DNA of 64,000 nucleotides from Rheinheimera sp. 4Y26 (GTDB taxonomy: Bacteria; Pseudomonadota; Gammaproteobacteria; Enterobacterales; Alteromonadaceae): NCBI RefSeq assembly GCF_025245835.1, contig NZ_JAOBWS010000003.1:267061-331060 (forward strand). The letters run 5' to 3'. The notes under the pieces were generated by a model, which saw only the letters and a program-made list of their open reading frames with translations, did not search any database and was not told the origin of the DNA. The position numbers were made by a program, and so were the translations under genes. Below, piece after piece: positions 28,127-36,509 of the stretch; the stretch's first letter is position 1; each line of letters starts with the position of its first letter.

Positions 28127-31102
28127 GTGAAACACAGTCGCAATATCAACAACTTACGCTTGTCTGTTCTGGCAAGCGCCTTAGCTTTTGCTTTGCATAC
28201 AGTGCCGGCTCAGGCGCAGGACAACACCAGCGGTTTGTTAAAAGGTGTGGTCACCACAGCATCAGGTCAGCAACTGGCTCAGGCTACTGTCACGGTCAAA
28301 CATCTGGAGCAGGGATTTACCCGTTCAGTGCAAACCAATGCCAAAGGTGAATATGTGCTGCGTGGTTTGCCGGTTGGCCGTTATCAGGTGCTGGTTAGCG
28401 AGCCTGGTCAGGCGCCTGTTGCCATGGAGCAAATTAACATCAGCCTGGGCCAGAGCCTGGTGTATACGCCGGTGTTAAAACAAGGCGGTGCTGATATTGA
28501 ACGTATTGCAGTGGCAGGAAGCGTCATGCGGCAGATTGACACCAGCGACTCAACCGCCGGCCTCACCATAGACGCCGACACTTTAGATTTAATGCCGGTG
28601 AACACTGGTTTTGAAAATATTGCTTTGTTAACACCTGGCGTTGCCCGCAGCGCACAGTTTGACGCCTCCAGCTTTGGCGGTGCTTCCTCTGCCGAAAACG
28701 GCTATTTCTTAAATGGTATGAATATCAGCGCGCTGCGCACCGGCATTGGTTCTATTAACCTGCCTTGGGAAGCCATAGCGCAAACTCAGGTCAAAACCGG
28801 CGGTATTTCCGCAGAATATGACCGTTTTATCGGTGGTGTGGTGAATGCGGTGTCACGCTCAGGCACAAATGATCTGCAATACGGCGCTGAACTGCGTTAC
28901 GACCCGGCCAGCCTCAACAGTCCACACCAAACGGTGTACAAACCCAATGGCGCCATGTCGATCAATAACGAAGACAGCAGCAACCAGTTTCAGGAAGCCA
29001 ACGTTTGGGTCAGTGGTCCTTTGTTAGAAGACAAAATGTTTTTCTACGCCCTGTTTAACCCGCGCGAATCCAACAACGAATATGCTAACTCGGCCGGTAC
29101 TTTATTTACCGATTACACCAAAGACGAAAACCGCTGGTTTGTAAACCTGGACTGGTATCTGACGGACGATCACAGCCTGACATTTACCGCCCTTGATAAC
29201 AGTGCCGATGAAACCTACCGTGAATTTGCCTGGAGCAAAAACGCCGGCATCGGCAATAACACAGGCACCACTGCCCGCACCTCAGGCGGCAACATGTATT
29301 CTGCCCGCTATCAGGGCTTTTTAACGGACGACTTATCTGTTGCTGCCACCATAGGCCGGGTAGAAGATAGTCGTGCCACAGTACCAACCAACGCCCTGCC
29401 CGGCATCTGGGACTATGTCAATCTGAACGGCGAAAGATACGGCAACTGGAGTACCAGTAACCTGATCAGTGAAGAGTATCAGCGCGACCAACTGCGTTTT
29501 GACGTCACTTATCAGCTCGATAACCATACCCTGCAGGCCGGTATCGACAGCGAAGAGCTGAGTGTAGATTACCTCGAGTTTCAAAACGGCGTGGGTGATG
29601 CCCGCGGCTGGTGGGAATACCGCACTTACTCTGCTATTGCACGTATTGGTTTACCAAAAGGCACTTATATTCAGCAGCGCCAGCGCGACACCGGTGGTGA
29701 GACCGAAGTGAATTCCAGAGCCTTGTATATTCAGGACAGCTGGCAAATTAACGATGGCCTGACACTCAATGCTGGCCTGAGATACAGCAATTTTGAAAAC
29801 ACCGCCAGCACTGGCCAAACCTATGCCAAACTGGAAAACCAGCTGGCACCAAGATTACAGCTGATTTGGGACCCGGTGGGCGATGGTGAGCAGAAAGTTT
29901 TTGCCACCGCAGGCCGTTATTTCCAGCCTATTGCCGCCAATATGAATATCAAACAGGCCAGCGGCCAGAAAGATGTGCATTTTTACTTTCAGCCAGGCGC
30001 ATTAAACGCCGATGGCACGCTCAAACTTAAAGCCGACGGTTCACCTGAACTGGGCGCTCTGGTGGCCACCGACACAGTACAAAGTGGCGAAGTGGATGTT
30101 GAGCGTATTGCATCCAATAACCTGGGCCCAATGTATTCAGACGAGTGGACTTTAGGTTATGAGCAGCAGTTGGGCGACAGGCTCAAAGGCGGTGTGCGTT
30201 TTGTATACCGCGATTTAAAACAATCGATTGAAGACTCAGATTTAGGTCCTGTGGTGGCACAGTGGCTCAAACAAAATAATGTGAATAACAAAAGCAAAGA
30301 AAGTTATTTTTATACCCTGATTAACCCGGGCAAAGACGTGGTTTTTTTGTATGACTTTGACAAAGACGGCACCAAAGAGCGGGTTGAACTAAGCGCCGAC
30401 GATTTAAAACTGCCCATTCCAAAACGCCGTTATCTGGCATGGGAATTTACCCTCGAAGGCCGGCCAACTGATGATCTGACCGTATTTGCCTCTTACGTCT
30501 GGTCACATAGCTGGGGCATGACCGAAGGTTTGGTGCGTTCCGACAATGGCCAGGCCGATCCGGGCTGGACCACCTCTTATGACTACGCCGACTTAATGGA
30601 CCACGCTGCTGGTAACCTGCCCAATGATCGTCGTCATGCGCTGAAATTCAGTGGTGTATATCAGCTCAATGACGACTGGAGCCTGGGTTTAGTGGCACGC
30701 GCCACCTCAGGCCAGCCGCGCAACAAGTTCAGTATTCACCCAACAGGGGTCGATACCTGTGAAGCTGGTTTATGGGCCGACTGGTGTGCCAGCCAATGGT
30801 ATGACGAAGCGTCATTCTATGACTGGGACGGCACTCCGGCGCCAAGGGGCAGTGCTGGCCGCCTCGACTGGTTATATGAACTGGACTTCTCTGTTACTTA
30901 CGCCACCACCATTAAAGGCGGCGACTTCACAGTAAAAGGCACCATTTACAACCTGTTTAACTTCGACACCCCAATCCGAGTGAACGAAGTGGCACAAATT
31001 ACCAACAAAGACGGCAGCTTCGCCGCCAACCCGGACTGGAACATTGCCACCGAGTTGCAGGACGCCCGCACCGCCTCACTGGTGGTCAGGTATTCGTTCT
31101 AA
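28127..31102 (+). CDS. TonB-dependent outer-membrane receptor, Oar-like, with carboxypeptidase-regulatory-like domain
   Basis: GTG at 28127 lies six bases after AAGGA; the TTG at 28121 directly abuts the ribosome-binding site and is unlikely. The protein has about 991 residues: signal peptide ending PAQAQ, a CarboxypepD_reg-like beta-sandwich (about 35-115, LKGVVTTASGQQLAQATVTV ... GEYVLRGLPVGRYQVL), a plug domain (about 130-230, LLTPGVARSAQFDASSFGGA) and a long beta-barrel ending in RTASLVVRYSF with terminal Phe. The layout matches Oar-like transporters used for uptake of large or complex nutrients or for protease-dependent adhesion. No substrate enzyme is adjacent. Three hairpins follow the stop. 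Confidence 0.9.
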   Translation: MKHSRNINNLRLSVLASALAFALHTVPAQAQDNTSGLLKGVVTTASGQQLAQATVTVKHLEQGFTRSVQTNAKGEYVLRGLPVGRYQVLVSEPGQAPVAMEQINISLGQSLVYTPVLKQGGADIERIAVAGSVMRQIDTSDSTAGLTIDADTLDLMPVNTGFENIALLTPGVARSAQFDASSFGGASSAENGYFLNGMNISALRTGIGSINLPWEAIAQTQVKTGGISAEYDRFIGGVVNAVSRSGTNDLQYGAELRYDPASLNSPHQTVYKPNGAMSINNEDSSNQFQEANVWVSGPLLEDKMFFYALFNPRESNNEYANSAGTLFTDYTKDENRWFVNLDWYLTDDHSLTFTALDNSADETYREFAWSKNAGIGNNTGTTARTSGGNMYSARYQGFLTDDLSVAATIGRVEDSRATVPTNALPGIWDYVNLNGERYGNWSTSNLISEEYQRDQLRFDVTYQLDNHTLQAGIDSEELSVDYLEFQNGVGDARGWWEYRTYSAIARIGLPKGTYIQQRQRDTGGETEVNSRALYIQDSWQINDGLTLNAGLRYSNFENTASTGQTYAKLENQLAPRLQLIWDPVGDGEQKVFATAGRYFQPIAANMNIKQASGQKDVHFYFQPGALNADGTLKLKADGSPELGALVATDTVQSGEVDVERIASNNLGPMYSDEWTLGYEQQLGDRLKGGVRFVYRDLKQSIEDSDLGPVVAQWLKQNNVNNKSKESYFYTLINPGKDVVFLYDFDKDGTKERVELSADDLKLPIPKRRYLAWEFTLEGRPTDDLTVFASYVWSHSWGMTEGLVRSDNGQADPGWTTSYDYADLMDHAAGNLPNDRRHALKFSGVYQLNDDWSLGLVARATSGQPRNKFSIHPTGVDTCEAGLWADWCASQWYDEASFYDWDGTPAPRGSAGRLDWLYELDFSVTYATTIKGGDFTVKGTIYNLFNFDTPIRVNEVAQITNKDGSFAANPDWNIATELQDARTASLVVRYSF

Positions 31103-31113
31103 GGGGTAAAAAA

Positions 31114-31150
31114 ATCAGCTTTGCGGCAAACTCCCGGCAACAAAGCTGAT
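31114..31150 (+). terminator. First hairpin after the TonB receptor gene
   Basis: The arms ATCAGCTTTG and CAAAGCTGAT pair perfectly around a 17-base loop, starting 11 bases after the stop. A second, shorter hairpin with a T-run follows at once. Confidence 0.5.
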
Positions 31151-31154
31151 AAGT

Positions 31155-31184
31155 AAAAAACCACCGACCAGAAGGTGGTTTTTA
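31155..31184 (+). terminator. Rho-independent terminator after the TonB receptor gene
   Basis: The stem AAAAACCACC/GGTGGTTTTT followed by AATT is a standard intrinsic terminator, symmetrical enough for both strands. Confidence 0.8.
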
Positions 31185-31204
31185 ATTGTCGATAAAGCGC
31201 AAAC

Positions 31205-31256
31205 AAAACCGGCCACAGGCAAAGCCAGGGAGGCCCCGCCTGCGGCCGGTTTTTTG
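31205..31256. terminator. Third GC-rich hairpin with T-run
   Basis: AAAACCGGCC-CAGGC pairs with GCCTG-GGCCGGTTTT (one mismatch), then TTGTTTG. It stands between the TonB terminator and the attC site and could stop transcription in either direction. Confidence 0.6.
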
Positions 31257-31283
31257 TTTGGGAAAAGGTTTAGGAATAACAGA

Positions 31284-31364
31284 ATTTAACTATCGCCTAA
31301 ACGGCGAGCAACTTGTTGCGAGTCCAGCGGACGAAGGCCGCGATGTTTAAGGCGCTTGTTAGCA
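31284..31364 (-). repeat. Integron attC site (cassette recombination site)
   Basis: Read on the minus strand, the site begins two bases after the acetyltransferase stop. It has TGCTAAC (R''), then CGCCTTAAAC (L''), a centre of small hairpins, GTTTAGGCG (L') and GTTAAAT (R'), which fits GTTRRRY. L'' and L' are complementary except for one unpaired T, the extrahelical base that guides IntI. The 81-bp length is within the normal range. Orientation and position relative to the gene are as in a standard gene cassette. No integrase gene is in the window. Confidence 0.8.
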
Positions 31365-31366
31365 TT

Positions 31367-31831
31367 TTACCCTGCACTGGTAAATGCAGAACGATACTTA
31401 ACAAAGCCGCGCTTAACTTCCCCTTTAAAACCCTGCTTTTCAAAAAATGCATGTGAATCTAACCGCTGCGAAGAGCTAAGAAGCATGATCTTAGAGCAGT
31501 TTGTACCAACGCAAAAAACTTCAATTGCTTTAAATAAAGCAGTACCAACACCCAACCCGCGCGCAACAACATCAACAATAACGTTTTCTACTACAGCGAA
31601 CGGCTGGTTACGAAACATAACATCAGAGCACAATGAAACTAACGCACTCCCGACAACATTACCTTGGTAGTCACAGACAAATAGCTTTGAGCGCGAATCG
31701 TCATAAAGAGCCTGTATTTGTTCTGGCTCTACATTTACCGCAGGATTACTAACCAACTGGTTATACAGTTTCGACAATCTTAAAGCATCTTCGGGCTTTG
31801 CTTCACGAACTATCAAATGAACACCTACCAT
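31367..31831 (-). CDS. GNAT-family N-acetyltransferase in an integron cassette
   Basis: The 154-residue protein has the GNAT layout: VREAKPEDALRLSKLYNQLV at the start, NVIVDVVARGLGVGTALFKA (acetyl-CoA-binding R-G-x-G-T region, about 90-110) and FFEKQGFKGEVKRGFVKY at the end. The substrate is unknown. The ATG at 31831 lies 13 bases inside a cassette boundary: the preceding bases, read on this strand, are GTTAGCATTTCAGG, a typical integron cassette start. The stop is followed by the attC site. Small acetyltransferases are among the commonest cassette genes. Compared with neighbouring genes it is more AT-rich, fitting acquired DNA. Confidence 0.82.
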   Translation of the reverse strand: MVGVHLIVREAKPEDALRLSKLYNQLVSNPAVNVEPEQIQALYDDSRSKLFVCDYQGNVVGSALVSLCSDVMFRNQPFAVVENVIVDVVARGLGVGTALFKAIEVFCVGTNCSKIMLLSSSQRLDSHAFFEKQGFKGEVKRGFVKYRSAFTSAG

Positions 31832-31857
31832 CCTGAAATGCTAACAACTTAATCAAC

Positions 31858-31891
31858 GGGATAAACCACGCTTTAAATCGTGGTTTATCCC
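31858..31891. repeat. Perfect 13-bp inverted repeat upstream of the cassette gene
   Basis: GGGATAAACCACG and CGTGGTTTATCCC flank the loop CTTTAAAT. It is 27 bases upstream of the acetyltransferase start, just outside the cassette boundary, and could be a terminator protecting the cassette, or part of an integration site. Confidence 0.6.
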
Positions 31892-32104
31892 TTCTTTCGT
31901 TCCAATATGCATCAAAGCTACACAGAAATATGATTTACGACAAGTAGTTATAACAGCTGCGATTTTTGGTTAGCGTGAAAGCGTGGGTAAACCCGCATAG
32001 TTAAATTGCAACAAATCACTTACAACAGGAAAAACCGGCCCGGTTGTATAAACGCGAAAAACTAAATCGTCAGACCAACGCCTTTCCCTCCCCGTTTTGC
32101 CGAG

Positions 32105-32294
32105 CCGATAAAAATTGAAAGTTTGAGGTTTTAAGACGCCAACTGTTTGAGGCAAGCGACGGTAGCGCTTGCCGAGTTTTGGCGGCGCCTCAAACTTTTG
32201 ATTTTTAGCGGGCTTTCGAAGGCACACCGGGGTGATTTCTTTGGCTACTTTCTTTGTCAGCAAAGAAAGTAGCTCGCCCTGCGGCGAAACCGCT
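32105..32294 (+). repeat. Structured dispersed repeat, copy A
   Basis: This copy shares an ordered skeleton with an inverted copy at 58407-58612: TTTGAGGTTTTAAG, a GACG-TAGC block, GGCGGCGCCTCAAA, GGGCTTTCGAA, CCGGGGT, a long hairpin, and CTCGCCC with its complement. Here the long hairpin is GCTACTTTCTTTG/CAAAGAAAGTAGC (32244-32256 with 32261-32273). An open frame across it (31970-32263, minus) is not treated as a gene. Confidence 0.65.
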
Positions 32295-32352
32295 ATTAAA
32301 ACGCCATGCTGCAGGCATCAACCAACCGACATCTGGCATAACACAGCTCAAC

Positions 32353-32402
32353 TGTTACCTATGTATTTGAACAAATGTGTTACCTATGAGGTTGAACACA
32401 GC
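32353..32402. repeat. Two 25-bp direct repeats, possible insertion-sequence end remnant
   Basis: TGTTACCTATG occurs at 32353 and 32378, each followed by a TTGAACA-containing tail, so the unit is 25 bases. Repeated TGTTACCTATG-type blocks are reminiscent of the terminal repeats of some transposons, but no transposase gene is near. This is a suggestion only. Confidence 0.4.
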
Positions 32403-32490
32403 GGTTTATTTTCAGCTGCCAGGCTTTTGTGTCGCCAAACAAAACCCAACCAAACAACGCCAGGCATATGGGTATTGCCTGCCCAGGCAA

Positions 32491-32524
32491 TAAAAAAGGC
32501 GTACAGCCTAAGCAATACGCCTTC
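32491..32524 (-). terminator. Terminator of the first DUF885 gene
   Basis: On the minus strand AAGGCGTA and TACGCCTT pair, followed by TTTTTATT, about 90 bases after the DUF885 stop. Confidence 0.75.
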
Positions 32525-32613
32525 CTCACAACAAGCCCAAGCTATAACTCAGATGGCTTCACTGCCTATAAAAGCGGTGAGGCTATCACAGCGCAGAGGC
32601 TAACAATCGCAGA

Positions 32614-34506
32614 TCAACCCGCCGCAACAGGCTGTGCTTTAACCGAAGCCACCCAGTTATTCACCCGTTTTTCCAGCACGTCCAGTGGCAATGCACCGCC
32701 ACCTAAGACTGTGTCGTGAAAAGCGCGGATATCAAACTTATCACCCAGCTCTGTTTTGGCTTTTTCCCGCAGCTCGAGAATCTTCAGCATGCCAATTTTG
32801 TAGGCGGTAGCCTGCCCTGGCCATACAATATAACGGCGCACTTCAGACACCACAGCACCTTCGGCGACCGGTGTTTTAGCTTTGAAATAATCAATAGCTT
32901 CCTGCTCTGTCCAGCCTTTAGAGTGCAGGCCGGTATCTACCACTAAACGTACCGCACGCCACATTTCGGTAATTAAGCGGCCAAAGTCGGAATAATCGTC
33001 TTTATAAGCGCCCATTTCTTTGGCCAGCAGTTCGGTATACAGCGCCCAGCCTTCCGAATAGGCAGTAAAACCGGCCTGAGTACGGAAGGTCGGCACCGAC
33101 TTTAACTCTTGCGCTATCGAAATCTGCATATGGTGGCCAGGGTTGCCTTCATGGTAAGCAATGGCTTCCATTTCATTTTTGGGCATGGCTTTCATATCAG
33201 ACAAATGCGCGTAATAAATACCTGGGCGTGAACCGTCCGGTGTGCCAGGGTAATAATGCTGCGCTGCGCCCGGTTGTTCGCGGAAGGCCTCTACCCTTTT
33301 TACCACCAGCGGTGCTTTTGGCAGAATGCCAAAATACTCAGGCAGTTTTTTGTTGATGTAATCTAAATAAGCTTCTGAATCTTTTAAATAGGCATTGCGG
33401 CCTTCATCGGTGTCCGGATAGAAAAAGCGCGCGTCGGTTTTAATAAATTTAAAAAACTCAGATAATTCGCCTTTAAAACCTACTTTGTCTTTAATGGCGA
33501 TCATCTCTTTGGTTAAACGCTCCACTTCATTTAAACCAATCTGATGAATTTGCTCAGCTGTTAATGCTGTGGTGGTGGATTGTTTTAACCGCAGATTGTA
33601 ATAAGCCACACCATCAGGCAGCTTGGCTACACCAGTGGCAATTTTGTCGGCTTTATCCAGCTCGCTGGTTAAAAAGCCCAGCAGCGACTGATAAGCTGGC
33701 TGGAACTGGCTGGTTAACGCAGTTTTAGCGTCAGCCAATAACTGTTGTGCCGCTTTGTCATCCAGTTTATCGGCTTTCACCAGCGCATCTACTTTGGTTT
33801 TGACATCAGACCACAAAGGCGCATCTTTATCCGACTCAGTAAAAGGTGCGCCGGTCAGCAGATTATTCACCTGCTCAATCACACCTTCGTAAGCAAAACG
33901 GGGTGGCCGTACACCGGCAGCTGCTGCTTTTTCCGCCCTTTGCTGTAAATCAGCAATGGCTTTGGCCACTCCACCAATACGTTTTACGTAGGCTTCCATG
34001 TCTTTTACATCATCTACTTTATGGAAGTTCATCAAGAGTTGCGGCAACAAGGCATGCACACCCTGCATCTGGTTAAACACATAACGGTTGCCACGGAATT
34101 TGGCCGCTTCAGCTTCCTGCTCGTATTGATAAATCCATAAATCATATGAAGTTTTGGCTTCTGGCTCTAACTTCTCATAATCAAACTGCGCTTTAAGCTC
34201 AGCCACAGATGCCGCCAGCCAGGCCAGCTGTTTGTCTTCGGCTTCTTCGGTCATCTCATCAATCTGGTCATTTTTTTCTTTGCGGCCAAGGAAAGTCAGC
34301 TGCAACGGGCTCATTTGCAGCTGCTCTTCGTATTTGGCTTCAAACCATTTGTTTAAACGTTCCGTTTCATTTTGTTCTGCAACAGCAGCAGGAGCAGCAG
34401 CCTGTGGTGCAGCTGGTTGTGATGTGGTTTGTTCCGGAGCCTGTGAAGCCGGGTTACAACCTGCCAATAAGGCAGCAATACTGAGGGCTAATAATGATTG
34501 GCGCAC
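32614..34506 (-). CDS. DUF885 lipoprotein, putative metallopeptidase (paralogue 1)
   Basis: The 630-residue product starts at GTG 34506 with AAAAGGA upstream. The lipobox LLAGC gives a lipidated Cys at residue 16, then a Gln/Ala/Pro-rich linker. The DUF885 body carries EAIAYHEGNPGHHMQISIAQ (about 455-475), a variant HExxH-like zinc motif, and FTAYSEGWALYTELLAKEMG about 30 residues later, supplying a possible third ligand, as in gluzincin peptidases. An envelope peptidase role is likely but not proven. A very similar second copy lies at 41465-43381. The gene ends in a clear terminator. Confidence 0.85.
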   Translation of the reverse strand: MRQSLLALSIAALLAGCNPASQAPEQTTSQPAAPQAAAPAAVAEQNETERLNKWFEAKYEEQLQMSPLQLTFLGRKEKNDQIDEMTEEAEDKQLAWLAASVAELKAQFDYEKLEPEAKTSYDLWIYQYEQEAEAAKFRGNRYVFNQMQGVHALLPQLLMNFHKVDDVKDMEAYVKRIGGVAKAIADLQQRAEKAAAAGVRPPRFAYEGVIEQVNNLLTGAPFTESDKDAPLWSDVKTKVDALVKADKLDDKAAQQLLADAKTALTSQFQPAYQSLLGFLTSELDKADKIATGVAKLPDGVAYYNLRLKQSTTTALTAEQIHQIGLNEVERLTKEMIAIKDKVGFKGELSEFFKFIKTDARFFYPDTDEGRNAYLKDSEAYLDYINKKLPEYFGILPKAPLVVKRVEAFREQPGAAQHYYPGTPDGSRPGIYYAHLSDMKAMPKNEMEAIAYHEGNPGHHMQISIAQELKSVPTFRTQAGFTAYSEGWALYTELLAKEMGAYKDDYSDFGRLITEMWRAVRLVVDTGLHSKGWTEQEAIDYFKAKTPVAEGAVVSEVRRYIVWPGQATAYKIGMLKILELREKAKTELGDKFDIRAFHDTVLGGGALPLDVLEKRVNNWVASVKAQPVAAG

Positions 34507-34704
34507 TTTTGTTATCCTTTTGCGTTGTTACTGGATTGAACTTTTGTTGCAGGCAAAGCTGCAGTTTTTTAAGAATTCATCAGAAAATGGGCACTGCATC
34601 AACTGCAGTAAACCCAGCATAACCGCTTATCCCACCAAGGTCTAAAACTGATTTGTAAGCTAAACTTTCAGCCGGCATAATGCCTTTTTTAAAGCTTAAA
34701 AGCA

Positions 34705-34736
34705 GAAAAAAAACCGCCAGCAGGCGGTTTTTTTAT
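34705..34736. terminator. Terminator after the minor pilin operon
   Basis: AAAAAACCGCC and GGCGGTTTTTT with the loop AGCA form a terminator that works on both strands. It ends the pil operon 25 bases past the pilX stop, so no further pil gene follows. Confidence 0.88.
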
Positions 34737-34761
34737 TGGTTATCACAGCGATTGTGAATAG

Positions 34762-35961
34762 TTAATAGCCGTCTATCACTTCACTCCATAATGACATGGA
34801 GCTGATGCTGGCATTACCGCTGGCGCCTGGCCCGCTTTGTAACTGCCACATTTCTTTGGCTTTACCATCGTCTTTTAATAAATCGCGGGCTTTGGTCAGG
34901 GCGTCTAAATCGTATTGGAAAGTGGCATTACCACCACCGTTAATATCAAACACAAAGGTCGCTTCGGCTTCACCAAAACTCCACTCGCCTGTCACCGCAT
35001 CTTTTTTCGGGTTGGCGAACACAATAGAGCCTTTTAAGTCGCGGTTACCACCACCGTTCATCTGGAAGCTCTGACCCCGCACCACCACTAAACCTTCAAA
35101 ATCAAGCAGGTTACCGCTGATGGTCAGGTTACCGTCAATAACCAGAATACCGGCGCCTGTAGCCTGACCTTTAAATTCGATATTGCCGGCTACATAGGTA
35201 ATACGTTCATCGCCCACTTTACCCATGTTATTGGGTGCTACACCACGCTCGGCCAATGGCATAGCGTAATACTGCGCTTTAATCGACTCGATAAAATCGT
35301 TCATTTTTTCCGGATCACCGAACGGGTCATCAAAATCAACCACCTTGATACCGCCCTGGTAGTTGTCCATCCGGTCTTTGGCTTCAATGTCATCGACAAT
35401 TTTGTCGTAGTTGCTGTCAGTATTGGTGGCAAGCGCCGGGCCTATGATTTTACCTGCACTGTCTTTTTCACCAATAACCTGAAATTTGTTACTGTTGGCA
35501 GTATCAAAAATTTTGATACCCCCGATGATATTCATCGCACCCAGATTACCCGAGGCTTTTTTCGGCTGATAATAGGCCTGCACCTTGCGTTCGATACCGG
35601 TAGAAGTCACGGTTCCTACACTGACCACCCGGACAAAACCTGGTTTACTGACAAAATCTATCGTCTCAATTTGCCATTCAACATTATTGCCAAGACCCCG
35701 CTCTGCATCCTGCAGTGCCTTGATCACCGCATCCGGGTCGCCCCAAAGCCCATTGTTGTCTTCATTATCAAAAAATGCTTTCACTTCAATCAGGCCACTT
35801 TCAGCCGCAATAAAAGCTTCAGACACCTGTTTTTGATTCGAAGAAATACGTTCGTTCATTTGCATCGAACTGATGCCGGCCACACTGATCAAAGTTGCTA
35901 CCATCAGCAGTAACAACGAAATGATCAACACCGAGCCTTTCTGACTATGATTCATATTCAT
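34762..35961 (-). CDS. pilX: Type IV pilus assembly protein PilX, long form
   Basis: The 399-residue protein begins with the PilX N-terminus: KGSVLIISLLLLMVATLISV and SSMQMNERISSNQKQVSEAF, then AAESGL. The usual PilX has about 200 residues; this one adds about 220 with beta-solenoid character (ITYVAGNIEFKGQATGAGIL, VIDGNLTISGNLLDFEGLVV, GSIVFANP), like polymer-forming or adhesin-type folds. Its start overlaps the pilW stop by four bases (ATGA). It is the last gene of the operon and no pilY1 follows. The extra domain could take over part of PilY1's tip function, which is inference. Confidence 0.85.
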   Translation of the reverse strand: MNMNHSQKGSVLIISLLLLMVATLISVAGISSMQMNERISSNQKQVSEAFIAAESGLIEVKAFFDNEDNNGLWGDPDAVIKALQDAERGLGNNVEWQIETIDFVSKPGFVRVVSVGTVTSTGIERKVQAYYQPKKASGNLGAMNIIGGIKIFDTANSNKFQVIGEKDSAGKIIGPALATNTDSNYDKIVDDIEAKDRMDNYQGGIKVVDFDDPFGDPEKMNDFIESIKAQYYAMPLAERGVAPNNMGKVGDERITYVAGNIEFKGQATGAGILVIDGNLTISGNLLDFEGLVVVRGQSFQMNGGGNRDLKGSIVFANPKKDAVTGEWSFGEAEATFVFDINGGGNATFQYDLDALTKARDLLKDDGKAKEMWQLQSGPGASGNASISSMSLWSEVIDGY

Positions 35962-36500
35962 GCCCCCGCAGCTGGCTGAAATTTACTTTGCAATACCGCA
36001 TTTCGCAGCGCAGAGCGAAACGAAATACGATGCTGGCGATCCTCATCTCCACGGCTGGTTGTCAACTCAACCGTGGTTTCAATTTGCACTGCGCTGCCAC
36101 ATACCACAGCAGCCCCCAGCGGGTCTAAACAAGCGACCGTAAAAAAATTAACATTTTCAGCCACAATAGAGGCTGGATCGGCATTAAGCTGACGTGTCAG
36201 CTCATTGTTATTATTACGCTGATACACGACGGTACCAGCGGCAGTTGTCAGGGTTAACACAGTGCCGTTATTGGCAGTGGCTACGCCGGTTGCACCGCGG
36301 CTATCGACTAAAATTGAGTCGTTAATATAAGAAAAATCGCCTTGCAAAGCGGTAAAACGCTGCGCTTCGCTGTAAGACAAATGGCCGGACACCATCACAG
36401 AGGTCACGCCCCATAACAGGATAGCCCCCAGTGCCAGACTGATCATCAGTTCAACCAGCGTCACCCCGGCCTGATATGTAAATTGTCGCTGCAAATACAT
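35958..36500 (-). CDS. pilW: Type IV minor pilin PilW
   Basis: The 180-residue protein has the prepilin motif (AGVTLVELMISLALGAILLW) with Glu5 after the cleavage site, and the PilW-like segment FTALQGDFSYINDSILVDSRGA. PilW is a minor pilin of the priming complex that starts pilus assembly. It lies 9 bases after pilV and overlaps pilX. At 180 residues it is shorter than many PilW proteins (often 250 or more), and two Cys (AACLDPLGAAVVCGS region) could form a disulfide. Confidence 0.85.
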   Translation of the reverse strand: MYLQRQFTYQAGVTLVELMISLALGAILLWGVTSVMVSGHLSYSEAQRFTALQGDFSYINDSILVDSRGATGVATANNGTVLTLTTAAGTVVYQRNNNNELTRQLNADPASIVAENVNFFTVACLDPLGAAVVCGSAVQIETTVELTTSRGDEDRQHRISFRSALRNAVLQSKFQPAAGA

Positions 36501-36509
36501 CAGTTGCTC

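Larger units (their letters stand above)
31832..32613. other. Gene-free accessory region between the cassette and the DUF885 gene
   Basis: No convincing gene lies in about 780 bases. It holds the cassette boundary GTTAGC (complement at 31840-31845), a 13-bp hairpin (31858-31891), a structured dispersed repeat (32105-32294), a 25-bp direct repeat resembling an insertion-sequence end (32353-32402), and the terminator of the DUF885 gene (32491-32524). The mixture looks like debris of successive insertions. Confidence 0.6.

Noticed and set aside
31970..32263. 97-residue open frame on the minus strand
   Set aside because: It coincides with structured repeat copy A, and the related copy B does not preserve the frame.
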